Source of the DNA: Enterobacteriaceae bacterium UBA2655
GTDB taxonomy: Bacteria; Pseudomonadota; Gammaproteobacteria; Enterobacterales; Enterobacteriaceae
Assembly (NCBI GenBank): GCA_002359495.1
Contig: DENB01000014.1
Location: 1 to 5,269, forward strand
Direction: 5' to 3'
DNA: 5,269 nucleotides
Below the pieces are notes generated by a model. It had not been told where the DNA came from, did no database searches, and was given only the letters and a program-made list of their open reading frames with translations. A program made the translations under genes and the position numbers. Shown here piece by piece: positions 1-5,269 of the stretch (positions within the stretch are counted from its first letter, which is position 1; the number at the start of each line of letters is the position of its first letter).

Positions 1-22
1 AGAGTAGGGAACTGCCAGGCAC
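1..22 (+). rRNA. rrf: 5S ribosomal RNA, 3' end (partial)
   Basis: The first 22 bases match the last nucleotides of enteric 5S rRNA, including the conserved end AACTGCCAGGCA. In mature 5S rRNA this end pairs with the 5' end to form helix I. The final base is C where E. coli has U; that position is unpaired in helix I, so the change should be neutral. An intrinsic terminator begins 12 nt downstream, so this is the last gene of an rRNA operon. In E. coli, yhdZ converges on the distal 5S gene of rrnD (rrfF), so this is probably the equivalent operon. The exact operon name and number of 5S copies cannot be seen here. Confidence 0.93.
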
Positions 23-34
23 CAAACAACGACG

Positions 35-63
35 AAGCCCCGTACTGATGTACGGGGCTTTTT
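35..63 (+). terminator. Intrinsic terminator of the rRNA operon
   Basis: A perfect 11-bp stem (35-45 pairing with 50-60) with a four-base TGAT loop is followed directly by a T-run (59-63). It lies 12 nt past the 5S end, as expected for the factor-independent terminator of an rRNA operon. Confidence 0.93.
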
Positions 64-169
64 CGTATCTGTGCGAAATAAACTCTTTATAAAAAACCAC
101 TATCAATTTCTGCTGATACGTCGCGCTCTGCCGACAAAATTTCAGCCGCATCAGCCCAGAATAAAAGGC
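64..169. other. Convergent intergenic spacer, no gene seen
   Basis: About 105 bases lie between the rRNA terminator and the yhdZ terminator. The stretch is fairly AT-rich at its left end. An open frame crosses it on the - strand, but it runs into the 3' end of yhdZ in another frame and has no recognisable ribosome binding site or family resemblance. I see no promoter, RNA gene or repeat here. Confidence 0.6.
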
Positions 170-200
170 AAAAAATAACCCCGACTTGTAAAAGCCGGGG
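170..200 (-). terminator. Intrinsic terminator of the yhdWXYZ operon
   Basis: Read on the - strand, a 9-bp stem with one G-U pair (200-192 with 187-179) and a four-base loop is followed by TTATTTTTTG. It starts 22 nt after the yhdZ stop codon. It ends the transporter operon before transcription can run antisense into the rRNA operon. Confidence 0.9.
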
Positions 201-222
201 CCAGAAATAACGCAGCTCTTTT

Positions 223-981
223 TTAATGAATAACCTGCGAGAGGAAAGCGCGGGTACGTTCTGATTTAGGATTGGCGAAGAACTCCTGCGGCGGCGCCAT
301 TTCAACAATCTCGCCGCGATCCATAAAAATCACCCGGTCCGCCACGGTGCGGGCGAATCCCATTTCATGCGTCACGCACAGCATCGTCATTCCGTCCTCA
401 GCCAGACCAATCATGGTATCAAGCACCTCTTTCACCATCTCCGGGTCGAGCGCCGAGGTAGGCTCATCGAACAGCATAATTTTCGGTTTCATGCAGAGCG
501 AGCGGGCGATAGCGACGCGCTGTTGCTGGCCGCCTGACAGCTGGCCGGGAAACTTGTGAGCATGTTCAGCAATGCGGACGCGCTGTAAATAGTGCATCGC
601 CAGTTCTTCCGCTTCCTTTTTTGCTATTTTGCGCACCCACATTGGCGCCAGCGTACAGTTCTGCAAAACGGTCAGATGAGGGAACAGGTTGAAATGCTGA
701 AACACCATGCCTACTTCGGTTCTCACGCGTTCAATATTACGCACATCGTCATTGAGATGGATTCCATCGACCACGATACGGCCCTGCTGGTGCTCTTCCA
801 GATGGTTGATGCAACGAATAGTCGTCGATTTTCCGGAGCCGGAAGGCCCGCAGAGAACAATACGCTCACGCGCTTTTACCTGCAGGTTAATATCTTTCAG
901 GACATGAAACTGACCATACCATTTATTCACATTCTCGAGCGTAATCATGGCGTCAGGAGAAGAATCAGAAATTTGTGTCAT
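223..981 (-). CDS. yhdZ: Amino acid ABC transporter ATP-binding protein YhdZ
   Basis: This 252-residue cytoplasmic ATPase powers the YhdWXYZ amino acid importer and belongs to the polar amino acid group with GlnQ, HisP and AapP. All nucleotide-binding motifs are intact: aromatic A-loop Y22, Walker A GPSGSGKS at 45-52, Q-loop Q95, signature LSGGQ at 148-152, Walker B IMLFDE at 168-173, D-loop SALD at 176-179 and switch H205. The length equals the usual 252 residues. The ATG at 981 is chosen because GAGG at 991-988 sits six bases upstream and the protein then starts MTQIS. A TTG four codons earlier keeps the frame open but lies inside the yhdY stop region and has no separate binding site. The gene begins 8 nt after the yhdY stop and is the last of the operon. 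Substrate range cannot be read from the ATPase. Confidence 0.97.
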   Translation of the reverse strand: MTQISDSSPDAMITLENVNKWYGQFHVLKDINLQVKARERIVLCGPSGSGKSTTIRCINHLEEHQQGRIVVDGIHLNDDVRNIERVRTEVGMVFQHFNLFPHLTVLQNCTLAPMWVRKIAKKEAEELAMHYLQRVRIAEHAHKFPGQLSGGQQQRVAIARSLCMKPKIMLFDEPTSALDPEMVKEVLDTMIGLAEDGMTMLCVTHEMGFARTVADRVIFMDRGEIVEMAPPQEFFANPKSERTRAFLSQVIH

Positions 982-987
982 GTTAAA

Positions 988-991
988 CCTC
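988..991 (-). promoter_or_regulatory. Ribosome binding site deciding the yhdZ start
   Basis: GAGG on the - strand overlaps the yhdY TGA stop (992-990) and lies six bases before the ATG at 981-979. It supports that ATG over the in-frame TTG at 993-991. The overlap suggests ribosomes finishing yhdY can re-initiate on yhdZ. Confidence 0.75.
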
Positions 992-2090
992 AATGCGATT
1001 TACGCCCGGTGTGAAAGCGCTTTTCCAAATACTGGCTGTAGCGCGACATGCTAAAACAGAAAACCCAGTAGACCAGTGCGGCGAAGACGTAGCCTTCTGT
1101 CGACATGCCGAGCCAGGTCGGATCGACGGTCGCCTGCTGCACGCTACTGAAAAGATCGAACAGACCGATGATGATCACCAAACTGGTATCTTTAAACAGC
1201 GCGATAATGGTATTAACCAGGCCGGGGATCGTCAGCTTCAGCGCCTGCGGTAAAATCACCAGCCCCTGGGTTTTCCAGTAGCCCAGCGCCAGCGACTCCG
1301 CTGCTTCGTATTGGCCTTTAGGCAACGCCTGCAGGCCGCCGCGCACCACTTCAGCGACATAGGCGGACTGGAACAAAATCACCCCGACCAGCGCGCGTAC
1401 CAGCTTATCGATAGTGGTGCCTTCCGACATAAACAGCGGCAACATAACCGAAGACATAAACAGCACGGTGATCAGCGGCACGCCGCGCCAGAACTCGATA
1501 AAAATCACCGACAGCGTACGGACTACCGGTAAGCGCGAGCGTCTACCCAGCGCCAGTAAAATGCCCAGCGGCAGCGCGCCGGCAATGCCTACGGAAGCGA
1601 TGATCAGCGTCAGGGTCAGACCGCCCCACTGACGGGTTTCGACGCGCTCGAGCCCGAGAAATCCACCGTAGAGCAGAAACCAGACGATAAGTGGATAGGC
1701 CACGGCCCAGCAGGCGATATAGCGCCCTCGCTGCGGCATGCGCTTAATAAACATCGGGACGATCGACAGCAGACCAATCACCAGCGCGAGATTGATACGC
1801 CAGCGCAGCTCGTGAGGGTAGAGGCCATACATAAACTGGCCGAAGCGCGCGTGAATAAAGACCCAGCAGGCGCCTTCTTTGGTGCAATCGGCGCGCGTGT
1901 CGCCAAACCAGTTTGCCTGAAAGACCAACCAGTTCAGCGCCGGCGGGATCACCGTCCACATAATCCACAGGCAGAACAGCGTTAACAGCGAATTAAACCA
2001 GCTTGAGAACAGATTTTTACGGGCCCAGAGTACCGCTTTCGCAAAAGGCGAGGTCGGTACTGGAGGCGTTTCATGCGTAGTCACAGTCAT
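990..2090 (-). CDS. yhdY: Amino acid ABC transporter permease YhdY
   Basis: This 366-residue inner-membrane subunit pairs with YhdX to form the import channel and corresponds to AapM of the rhizobial general amino acid permease. Apparent membrane segments lie near residues 34-57, 98-117, 124-146, 157-182, 193-220, 230-252, 285-311 and 332-350. The C-terminal two-thirds is the binding-protein-dependent permease (MetI-like) domain, with [10 protein letters not shown] at 197-206 and the cytoplasmic EAA loop at about 261-283 (EAA at 262-264, ending ILPQA), which docks on YhdZ. The N-terminal third carries extra hydrophobic segments and a periplasmic-looking stretch (about 60-95), typical of the long permeases of this subfamily rather than the short HisQ/GlnP type. 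The EAA loop has Ala at 268 where Gly is usual. The gene starts 15 nt after yhdX with only a weak purine-rich binding site, which suggests translational coupling. Confidence 0.95.
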   Translation of the reverse strand: MTVTTHETPPVPTSPFAKAVLWARKNLFSSWFNSLLTLFCLWIMWTVIPPALNWLVFQANWFGDTRADCTKEGACWVFIHARFGQFMYGLYPHELRWRINLALVIGLLSIVPMFIKRMPQRGRYIACWAVAYPLIVWFLLYGGFLGLERVETRQWGGLTLTLIIASVGIAGALPLGILLALGRRSRLPVVRTLSVIFIEFWRGVPLITVLFMSSVMLPLFMSEGTTIDKLVRALVGVILFQSAYVAEVVRGGLQALPKGQYEAAESLALGYWKTQGLVILPQALKLTIPGLVNTIIALFKDTSLVIIIGLFDLFSSVQQATVDPTWLGMSTEGYVFAALVYWVFCFSMSRYSQYLEKRFHTGRKSH

Positions 2091-2105
2091 AATGTTACCG
2101 TTCTC

Positions 2106-3284
2106 TTAACGCTCAACCAGCGCGATTTTGCGGTTATAAATGTTCATCAACAGTGAAATCGTCAGGCTGATAATCAGATACACGCCCATGGTGATAGCGA
2201 TAGTCTCGATGGCCTGCCCGGTCTGGTTCAGTACCGTACCGGCAAACAGCGATACCATGTCGGGGTAGCCGATAGCGGCGGCAAGCGACGAGTTTTTAAC
2301 GATATTCAGGTACTGGCTGGTCAGCGGCGGAATGATGACGCGCATAGCCTGCGGAATAATAACCTGACGCAGCGTGACCGGATGGGGCAAACCGAGCGAA
2401 CGGGCCGCCTCATGCTGACCATGAGGTACGGACTGGATGCCGGCGCGGATGACCTCGGCGATAAACGAAGAAGTATAGATAGAGAGCGCCAGCGTTAACG
2501 ACGCCAGTTCCGGGATCATCACAAAGCCGCCACGGAAGTTAAAACCGCGCAGCACCGGAATATCCCAGTGCGTCGCCGCGCCGAACATCAGGTGCGTCGC
2601 CAGCGGGAAAAGTGCGAACATGGCGACAGCCGCAGGCCAGGTACGTCTTAACTGTCCGGTTTTCAGCTGGTGATTACGATTGAAGCGAAACAGAGCGAAA
2701 GTCCCTGAGGCAGCCAGAACCAGTGCGATGATAAAAGGCCAGGTGCCGGGCGCATATTGCGGCCAGGGAATATAAAGGCCGCGGTTACTGACGAAGGCGA
2801 GATCGAACGCGTTCAGCGCCTGACGCGGCCCTGGCAAGTTGCGCAAAACGGCAAAATACCAAAAAAAGATCTGCAGCAGCGGCGGGATATTACGAAAAGT
2901 CTCGATGTAGACAGTCGATATTTTCCGCAGCAGCCAGTTATCGGAAAGACGCGCCAGGCCGATGAAAAAGCCGAGAATCGACGCGAATACGATACAGAGC
3001 GCGGAAACCAGCAGGGTATTAGTTAATCCGACGAGAAACACGCGCGCGTAGGTGTCTCCTTCGGTGTAGTCGATTAGATGCTGGACGATGCCGAAGCCGG
3101 CGCTGCGCTCAAGGAAACCGAAACCGGAGGTGATGCCGCGATTGGCAAGGTTAATGACGGTATTGTGGATGAGATAACCCACCACGGCGAATACCGCCAC
3201 GATGGCGATAATCTGGTAAAGCCAGGCGCGAACCGTAGGATTACCGAATGAAAAATCCCTTTTTACGGTTGGGCGTTGTGACAT
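2106..3284 (-). CDS. yhdX: Amino acid ABC transporter permease YhdX
   Basis: This 392-residue inner-membrane permease is the partner of YhdY and corresponds to AapQ. A hydrophobic segment at about 22-41 is followed by the MetI-like domain from about residue 82, with YIETFRNIPPLLQIFFWYF at 126-144. A long insertion at about 150-255 contains two further membrane segments (about 182-199 and 217-236) and is characteristic of the large general amino acid permeases. The EAA loop is canonical at 292-313 (EAARSLG, ending IIPQA) and is the expected YhdZ contact. The last membrane segment lies near 362-382. GAGG at 3295-3292 sits seven bases before the ATG and supports this start. The length is close to the E. 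coli protein (about 393 residues). It follows yhdW after a 67-nt gap containing a hairpin. Confidence 0.96.
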   Translation of the reverse strand: MSQRPTVKRDFSFGNPTVRAWLYQIIAIVAVFAVVGYLIHNTVINLANRGITSGFGFLERSAGFGIVQHLIDYTEGDTYARVFLVGLTNTLLVSALCIVFASILGFFIGLARLSDNWLLRKISTVYIETFRNIPPLLQIFFWYFAVLRNLPGPRQALNAFDLAFVSNRGLYIPWPQYAPGTWPFIIALVLAASGTFALFRFNRNHQLKTGQLRRTWPAAVAMFALFPLATHLMFGAATHWDIPVLRGFNFRGGFVMIPELASLTLALSIYTSSFIAEVIRAGIQSVPHGQHEAARSLGLPHPVTLRQVIIPQAMRVIIPPLTSQYLNIVKNSSLAAAIGYPDMVSLFAGTVLNQTGQAIETIAITMGVYLIISLTISLLMNIYNRKIALVER

Positions 3285-3313
3285 GTTTGAACCTCAGTGA
3301 CGGAAACGCTGAG

Positions 3314-3338
3314 CGGACGCCGCCTGGTGCGGCGTCCG
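3314..3338 (-). repeat. Intercistronic hairpin between yhdW and yhdX
   Basis: A perfect 10-bp GC-rich inverted repeat (3314-3323 with 3329-3338) with a five-base loop starts 13 nt after the yhdW stop on the - strand. No U-tract follows it in the direction of transcription, so it is not a good intrinsic terminator. A weaker CTCAG/CTGAG stem follows just before the yhdX binding site. By analogy with other importer operons, such a hairpin can protect upstream binding protein mRNA from 3' exonucleases; that role is inferred. It does not match a canonical REP unit. Confidence 0.75.
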
Positions 3339-3351
3339 GTCTGGATAGAAA

Positions 3352-4377
3352 TTAACGTACGGGGGGCGCGTACTGGATTCCGCCATCTTTCCACAAGGCG
3401 TTCTGGCCGCGGGCAATCTTCAGCGGGCTGTCTTTGCCCACGTTGCGGTCAAAGCTTTCCTGATAGTTGCCGACCTGCTTAATGATGTTATAAGCCCACT
3501 TATTGTCGAGCTTGAGATCCTTGCCAAAGTCGCCTTCAGCGCCTAACAGATGCGCCATATCAGGGGTAGTGGGTTTGGCAGCCATTTGATCCACGTTTTT
3601 GGAATTGATGCCCATCTCTTCGGCATTCAGCATGGCGTAGAAAGACCATTTCACAATGGTGAACCAGTCATCGTCGCCGCGACGCACCACCGGCCCCAGC
3701 GGCTCTTTAGAGATCACTTCCGGCAGCACGATGAATTCATCCGGTTTGCCCAGCTTGATGCGCAGCGCATAGAGCTGAGACTGGTCTGAAGCCAGGGTTT
3801 CGCAGCGGCCGCTGTCCAGCGCCTTGGCGGACTCGTCGGAGCGATCGAAGGTTACCGGGGTATATTGCATGTTATTGGCTTTGAAGAAGTCAGCTACGTT
3901 CAGTTCAGTATCGGTGCCCGCCTGAATACAAACCGTCGCGCCGTCCAACTCTTTCGCGCTCTTCAGGCCCGCTTTCTGGTGGGTCAAAAAGCCGATGCCG
4001 TCATAATAGTTAACGCCCGCGAACAGGAAGCCCATGCCGCCGTCGCGTGAAGAGGTCCAGGTGGTATTGCGCGAGAGAATATCCACTTCACCTGATTGCA
4101 GCGCGGTAAAGCGCTCTTTAGCGGTCAGCGGAGTATATTTTACCTTGGTCGCATCGCCAAAGACGGCCGCGGCGGCCGCGCGGCAGACGTCTACGTCGAT
4201 GCCGGAAAATTTACCGCTGGCGTCAGCATAAGAAAAACCCGGTAAGCCGTCACTAATACCGCACTGAACGAACCCTTTCTTTTTAATCGCGTCCAGCGTC
4301 GTTCCGGCGTGCGCTTGCTGTGCGGCAGCGAACAGAGAAGCCGCGGCGATCAGGGTGGAAAGCATCATCTTTTTCAT
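3352..4377 (-). CDS. yhdW: Periplasmic amino acid-binding protein YhdW
   Basis: This 341-residue solute-binding protein captures amino acids in the periplasm and delivers them to YhdXY; it corresponds to AapJ. A Sec signal peptide is clear: MKKMM, a hydrophobic core (about 6-19) and an AHA cleavage motif before G25. The mature protein has the family 3 solute-binding fold: an N-terminal lobe opening with a conserved LDAIKKKGFVQCG (28-40), GIDVDVCRA at 59-67, the ligand-binding stretch RFTALQSGEVDILSRNTTWT at 89-108, a hinge and second lobe with IQAGTDTELN at 151-160, and a C-terminal extension common to AapJ-like proteins. AGGA at 4387-4384 lies six bases upstream of this ATG. The frame is intact end to end. 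I recall the E. coli K-12 copy being listed as a pseudogene. First gene of the operon, preceded by a sigma-54 promoter. The exact ligands are unknown. Confidence 0.95.
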   Translation of the reverse strand: MKKMMLSTLIAAASLFAAAQQAHAGTTLDAIKKKGFVQCGISDGLPGFSYADASGKFSGIDVDVCRAAAAAVFGDATKVKYTPLTAKERFTALQSGEVDILSRNTTWTSSRDGGMGFLFAGVNYYDGIGFLTHQKAGLKSAKELDGATVCIQAGTDTELNVADFFKANNMQYTPVTFDRSDESAKALDSGRCETLASDQSQLYALRIKLGKPDEFIVLPEVISKEPLGPVVRRGDDDWFTIVKWSFYAMLNAEEMGINSKNVDQMAAKPTTPDMAHLLGAEGDFGKDLKLDNKWAYNIIKQVGNYQESFDRNVGKDSPLKIARGQNALWKDGGIQYAPPVR

Positions 4378-4461
4378 AAAGCATCCTGTGTGGCGAATCG
4401 TGTAGTGATGTGTTTATTGCGCGCTTTGATGAGCGTTTTTTCTCTCGTTGGCACTCAGCCA
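4378..4461 (-). promoter_or_regulatory. Predicted yhdW leader
   Basis: If transcription starts about 12 bases beyond the GC of the sigma-54 promoter, near 4461, the yhdW mRNA has a leader of about 84 nt ending in the AGGA binding site. I see only a trivial four-base-pair stem in it, no riboswitch, and no attenuator. Confidence 0.5.
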
Positions 4462-4471
4462 TTCACGACTT

Positions 4472-4487
4472 TGCAAAGAAAATGCCA
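4472..4487 (-). promoter_or_regulatory. Sigma-54 (RpoN) promoter of yhdWXYZ
   Basis: Read on the - strand from 4487, the sequence is TGGCATTTTCTTTGCA. It matches the sigma-54 consensus TGGCAC-N5-TTGCA at every core position except T for C at the sixth base. The invariant GG (4486-4485) and GC (4474-4473) are separated by exactly 10 nt, as required. It is about 95 bp upstream of the yhdW start and correctly oriented. The E. coli yhdW operon has been reported among nitrogen-regulated genes, which agrees with this assignment. The predicted transcription start is near 4461. Confidence 0.85.
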
Positions 4488-4561
4488 GGTTTGCAGAATC
4501 CTGAATTCGTTAGAAAGATCTCTTAATATTCTGAGTCTTTTTGAAAACAGGCTTACTATGA

Positions 4562-4578
4562 CGCTCCAAAAGGGAGCA
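4562..4578. promoter_or_regulatory. Candidate NtrC (GlnG) enhancer site 1
   Basis: A 17-bp site with perfect GCTCC / GGAGC half-sites separated by five bases (4563-4567 and 4573-4577). Compared with the NtrC consensus TGCACY-N5-GGTGCA, the spacing is exact and each half-site has one symmetric substitution (T for A, A for T). Its centre (4570) is about 109 bp upstream of the predicted transcription start, a distance typical of NtrC enhancers such as those of glnA. Assignment to NtrC is inferred from sequence and position. Confidence 0.6.
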
Positions 4579-4600
4579 AAGCGAGTCGACCTGATCACAA

Positions 4601-4622
4601 ATAGTGCAAAAAGTTTCACTAT
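4601..4622. repeat. 22-bp dyad upstream of yhdW
   Basis: An interrupted palindrome with perfect six-base arms ATAGTG and CACTAT around a 10-bp centre; further AA/TT bases inside also pair symmetrically. It is centred about 150 bp upstream of the predicted sigma-54 transcription start. It could be an operator for a dimeric regulator, or simply overlap the weaker NtrC-like site at 4615-4631. Confidence 0.45.
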
Positions 4623-4631
4623 ATGAGAGCA
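4615..4631. promoter_or_regulatory. Weaker candidate NtrC enhancer site 2
   Basis: TTCACTATATGAGAGCA agrees with the glnA-type NtrC site TGCACTATATTGGTGCA at 13 of 17 positions, with a good left half and a degenerate right half. Its centre (4623) is 53 bp from site 1, about five helical turns, so both would lie on the same DNA face. Weak on sequence alone. Confidence 0.4.
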
Positions 4632-4878
4632 GTGTGAGCCAGTGCGCAGAGATGGGGAAAGCGCTTAAGCGAATCGCCTTAATTAGCGCCAGAAAACCTT
4701 TACGACACAGGAAAAAAAGCGCGGGAAATGACGGGTTTTAATAAGGAAAAGGGTTAGAATGAAGAGTTTAACTATCAAAAAATGGGACGAAATATTGCAA
4801 CGATAGTTACCATTATGCGCACAATTGTTTCACTCGCAACTGCTTTATCAAGGTGCGCCATATTGACGCGGCAGAAAT

Positions 4879-4908
4879 AAAAACGCCAGCCCGAAGGCTG
4901 GCGTTTTT
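4879..4908 (-). terminator. Intrinsic terminator after fis
   Basis: A 13-bp uninterrupted stem (4908-4896 with 4891-4879) whose outer five pairs are A-T, with an eight-pair GC-rich core and a TTCG loop on the fis strand. It begins 19 nt after the fis stop and ends in a T-run, separating dusB-fis from the yhdW operon. The symmetric A and T runs would also let it act on the + strand. Confidence 0.93.
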
Positions 4909-4927
4909 ACAGACTCTGAACGAAAAA

Positions 4928-5224
4928 TCAGTTCATGCCGTATTTTTTCAGTTTTTTGCGCAGCGTGCCGCGGTTGATGCCCATCATTAGGGCTGCGCGG
5001 GTCTGGTTGCCACGGGTATACTGCATTACCATGTCCAACAAAGGCTGCTCGACTTCAGCCAATACCAGCTCATACAGGTCATTAACATCCTGACCGTTCA
5101 GTTGAGCAAAATAGTTCTTCAGTGCCTGTTTAACCGAATCACGCAGTGGTTTTTGCGTTACCTGATCTTGTGAGTTAACGGTAGAAACGGTCAGTACGTC
5201 AGAATTTACGCGTTGTTCGAACAT
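4928..5224 (-). CDS. fis: Nucleoid-associated DNA-binding protein Fis
   Basis: Fis is a 98-residue homodimeric DNA-bending protein that shapes the nucleoid, activates rRNA and tRNA promoters in fast growth, and assists site-specific inversion reactions. The whole sequence reads as the canonical enteric protein. The N-terminal part (about 1-26) holds the beta-hairpin arm that contacts DNA invertases. Helices from about 27-70 ([35 protein letters not shown]) form the dimer core. The C-terminal helix-turn-helix (about 73-95, [23 protein letters not shown]) carries the DNA-contacting basic residues. It starts 24 nt after the dusB stop, the usual two-gene operon. Its autoregulated promoter should lie upstream of dusB, outside the window. 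The binding site is weak (purine-rich, no strong GGAGG); in E. coli efficient fis translation is reported to depend on an AU-rich element farther upstream. Confidence 0.99.
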
Positions 5225-5248
5225 AGTTCTTTCAGCTCTTTATTTCGT

Positions 5249-5269
5249 TTACGCAAGATTTTCGAAGTA
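5249..5269 (-). CDS. dusB: tRNA-dihydrouridine synthase B, C-terminal end (partial)
   Basis: Only the last six codons and the TAA stop are present, reading YFENLA on the - strand. This closely resembles the C-terminus of E. coli DusB (ending YFENFA), a flavoenzyme that reduces specific uridines in tRNA to dihydrouridine. The position, 24 nt before fis, is the conserved dusB-fis operon arrangement. The catalytic part lies outside the window, so the assignment rests on this tail and on synteny. Confidence 0.85.
   Translation of the reverse strand, partial: YFENLA

Larger units (their letters stand above)
4378..4927. other. fis-yhdW intergenic regulatory region
   Basis: This 550-bp gap contains, from right to left, the fis terminator, about 250 bp without a convincing feature (4632-4878), two NtrC-like sites, the sigma-54 promoter and the yhdW leader. 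The unexplained part includes a perfect palindrome CGCTTAAGCG (4662-4671), an eight-base inverted repeat TAACTATC/GATAGTTA (4769-4776 and 4802-4809), and a 15-codon open frame (4759-4806, + strand) that I do not call as a gene. No clean IHF or CRP consensus was found by eye. Confidence 0.7.

Noticed and set aside
87..308. 73-codon open frame on the - strand across the yhdZ 3' end and spacer
   Set aside because: It runs out of frame through yhdZ and its terminator, with no binding site and an implausible composition.
223..993. Longer yhdZ starting at a TTG (993), giving 256 residues
   Set aside because: The TTG overlaps the yhdY stop region and has no binding site of its own, while GAGG is well placed for the ATG at 981 and gives the usual 252-residue length.
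592..1014. 140-codon open frame on the + strand opposite yhdZ
   Set aside because: It is antisense to a well-supported ATPase gene, has no family resemblance or ribosome binding site, and is explained by codon use of the opposite strand.
3314..3338. REP/BIME element
   Set aside because: The stem and loop do not match the REP consensus and no second copy is present in the window.
4449..4475. Sigma-54 promoter on the + strand starting at TTGGCAC
   Set aside because: The base pair 10 nt after the GG is not GC, so the required spacing fails, and there is no gene downstream on that strand.
4584..4599. CRP site suggested by a TCACA half-site
   Set aside because: The matching TGTGA half-site at the required distance is absent.
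4309..4626. 105-codon open frame on the + strand over the yhdW start and promoter
   Set aside because: It overlaps the signal peptide coding region antisense and the sigma-54 promoter and enhancer dyads; no recognisable protein or start signal.
1..5269. Undescribed defence, mobile or biosynthetic system
   Set aside because: Every substantial frame on the coding strand belongs to the known dusB-fis or yhdWXYZ operons; no transposase, integrase, direct repeat array or orphan gene is visible.

Overview
The window looks like the chromosome of an enteric gamma-proteobacterium (Enterobacteriaceae, a close relative of Escherichia coli, Klebsiella or Enterobacter). The Fis protein reads as the canonical 98-residue enteric form, the four transporter genes match the E. 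coli yhdWXYZ set in order and approximate length, and an rRNA operon ends at the left edge as it does beside yhdZ in E. coli. I cannot assign genus or species from this alone.

Layout, left to right. Bases 1-22 are the last nucleotides of a 5S rRNA on the + strand, followed by a strong intrinsic terminator (35-63). All protein genes lie on the - strand, so they read right to left. From the right edge: the last codons of dusB (5249-5269), fis (4928-5224) and its terminator (4879-4908). Next come about 420 bp of regulatory DNA, then yhdW (periplasmic binding protein), yhdX and yhdY (two permease subunits), yhdZ (ATPase) and a terminator (170-200) facing the rRNA terminator.

How the parts work together. 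YhdWXYZ form a complete polar/general amino acid ABC importer of the AapJQMP type: YhdW captures the amino acid in the periplasm, YhdX and YhdY form the membrane channel, and YhdZ hydrolyses ATP. The genes are tightly packed (yhdX-yhdY gap 15 nt, yhdY-yhdZ gap 8 nt). The exception is a 67-nt yhdW-yhdX gap holding a stable hairpin without a U-tract, suited to keeping binding protein mRNA in excess.

The most informative non-coding signal is a near-consensus sigma-54 promoter (4472-4487) upstream of yhdW. It has an NtrC-like dyad centred about 109 bp upstream of the predicted start and a weaker one about 162 bp upstream. This predicts induction under nitrogen limitation. I see no mobile element, CRISPR array, toxin-antitoxin module or evidently undescribed system. 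The notable points are the nitrogen-regulated promoter architecture and the direct fis-yhdW junction, which in E. coli K-12 is interrupted by the yhdJ-acrS-acrEF region.
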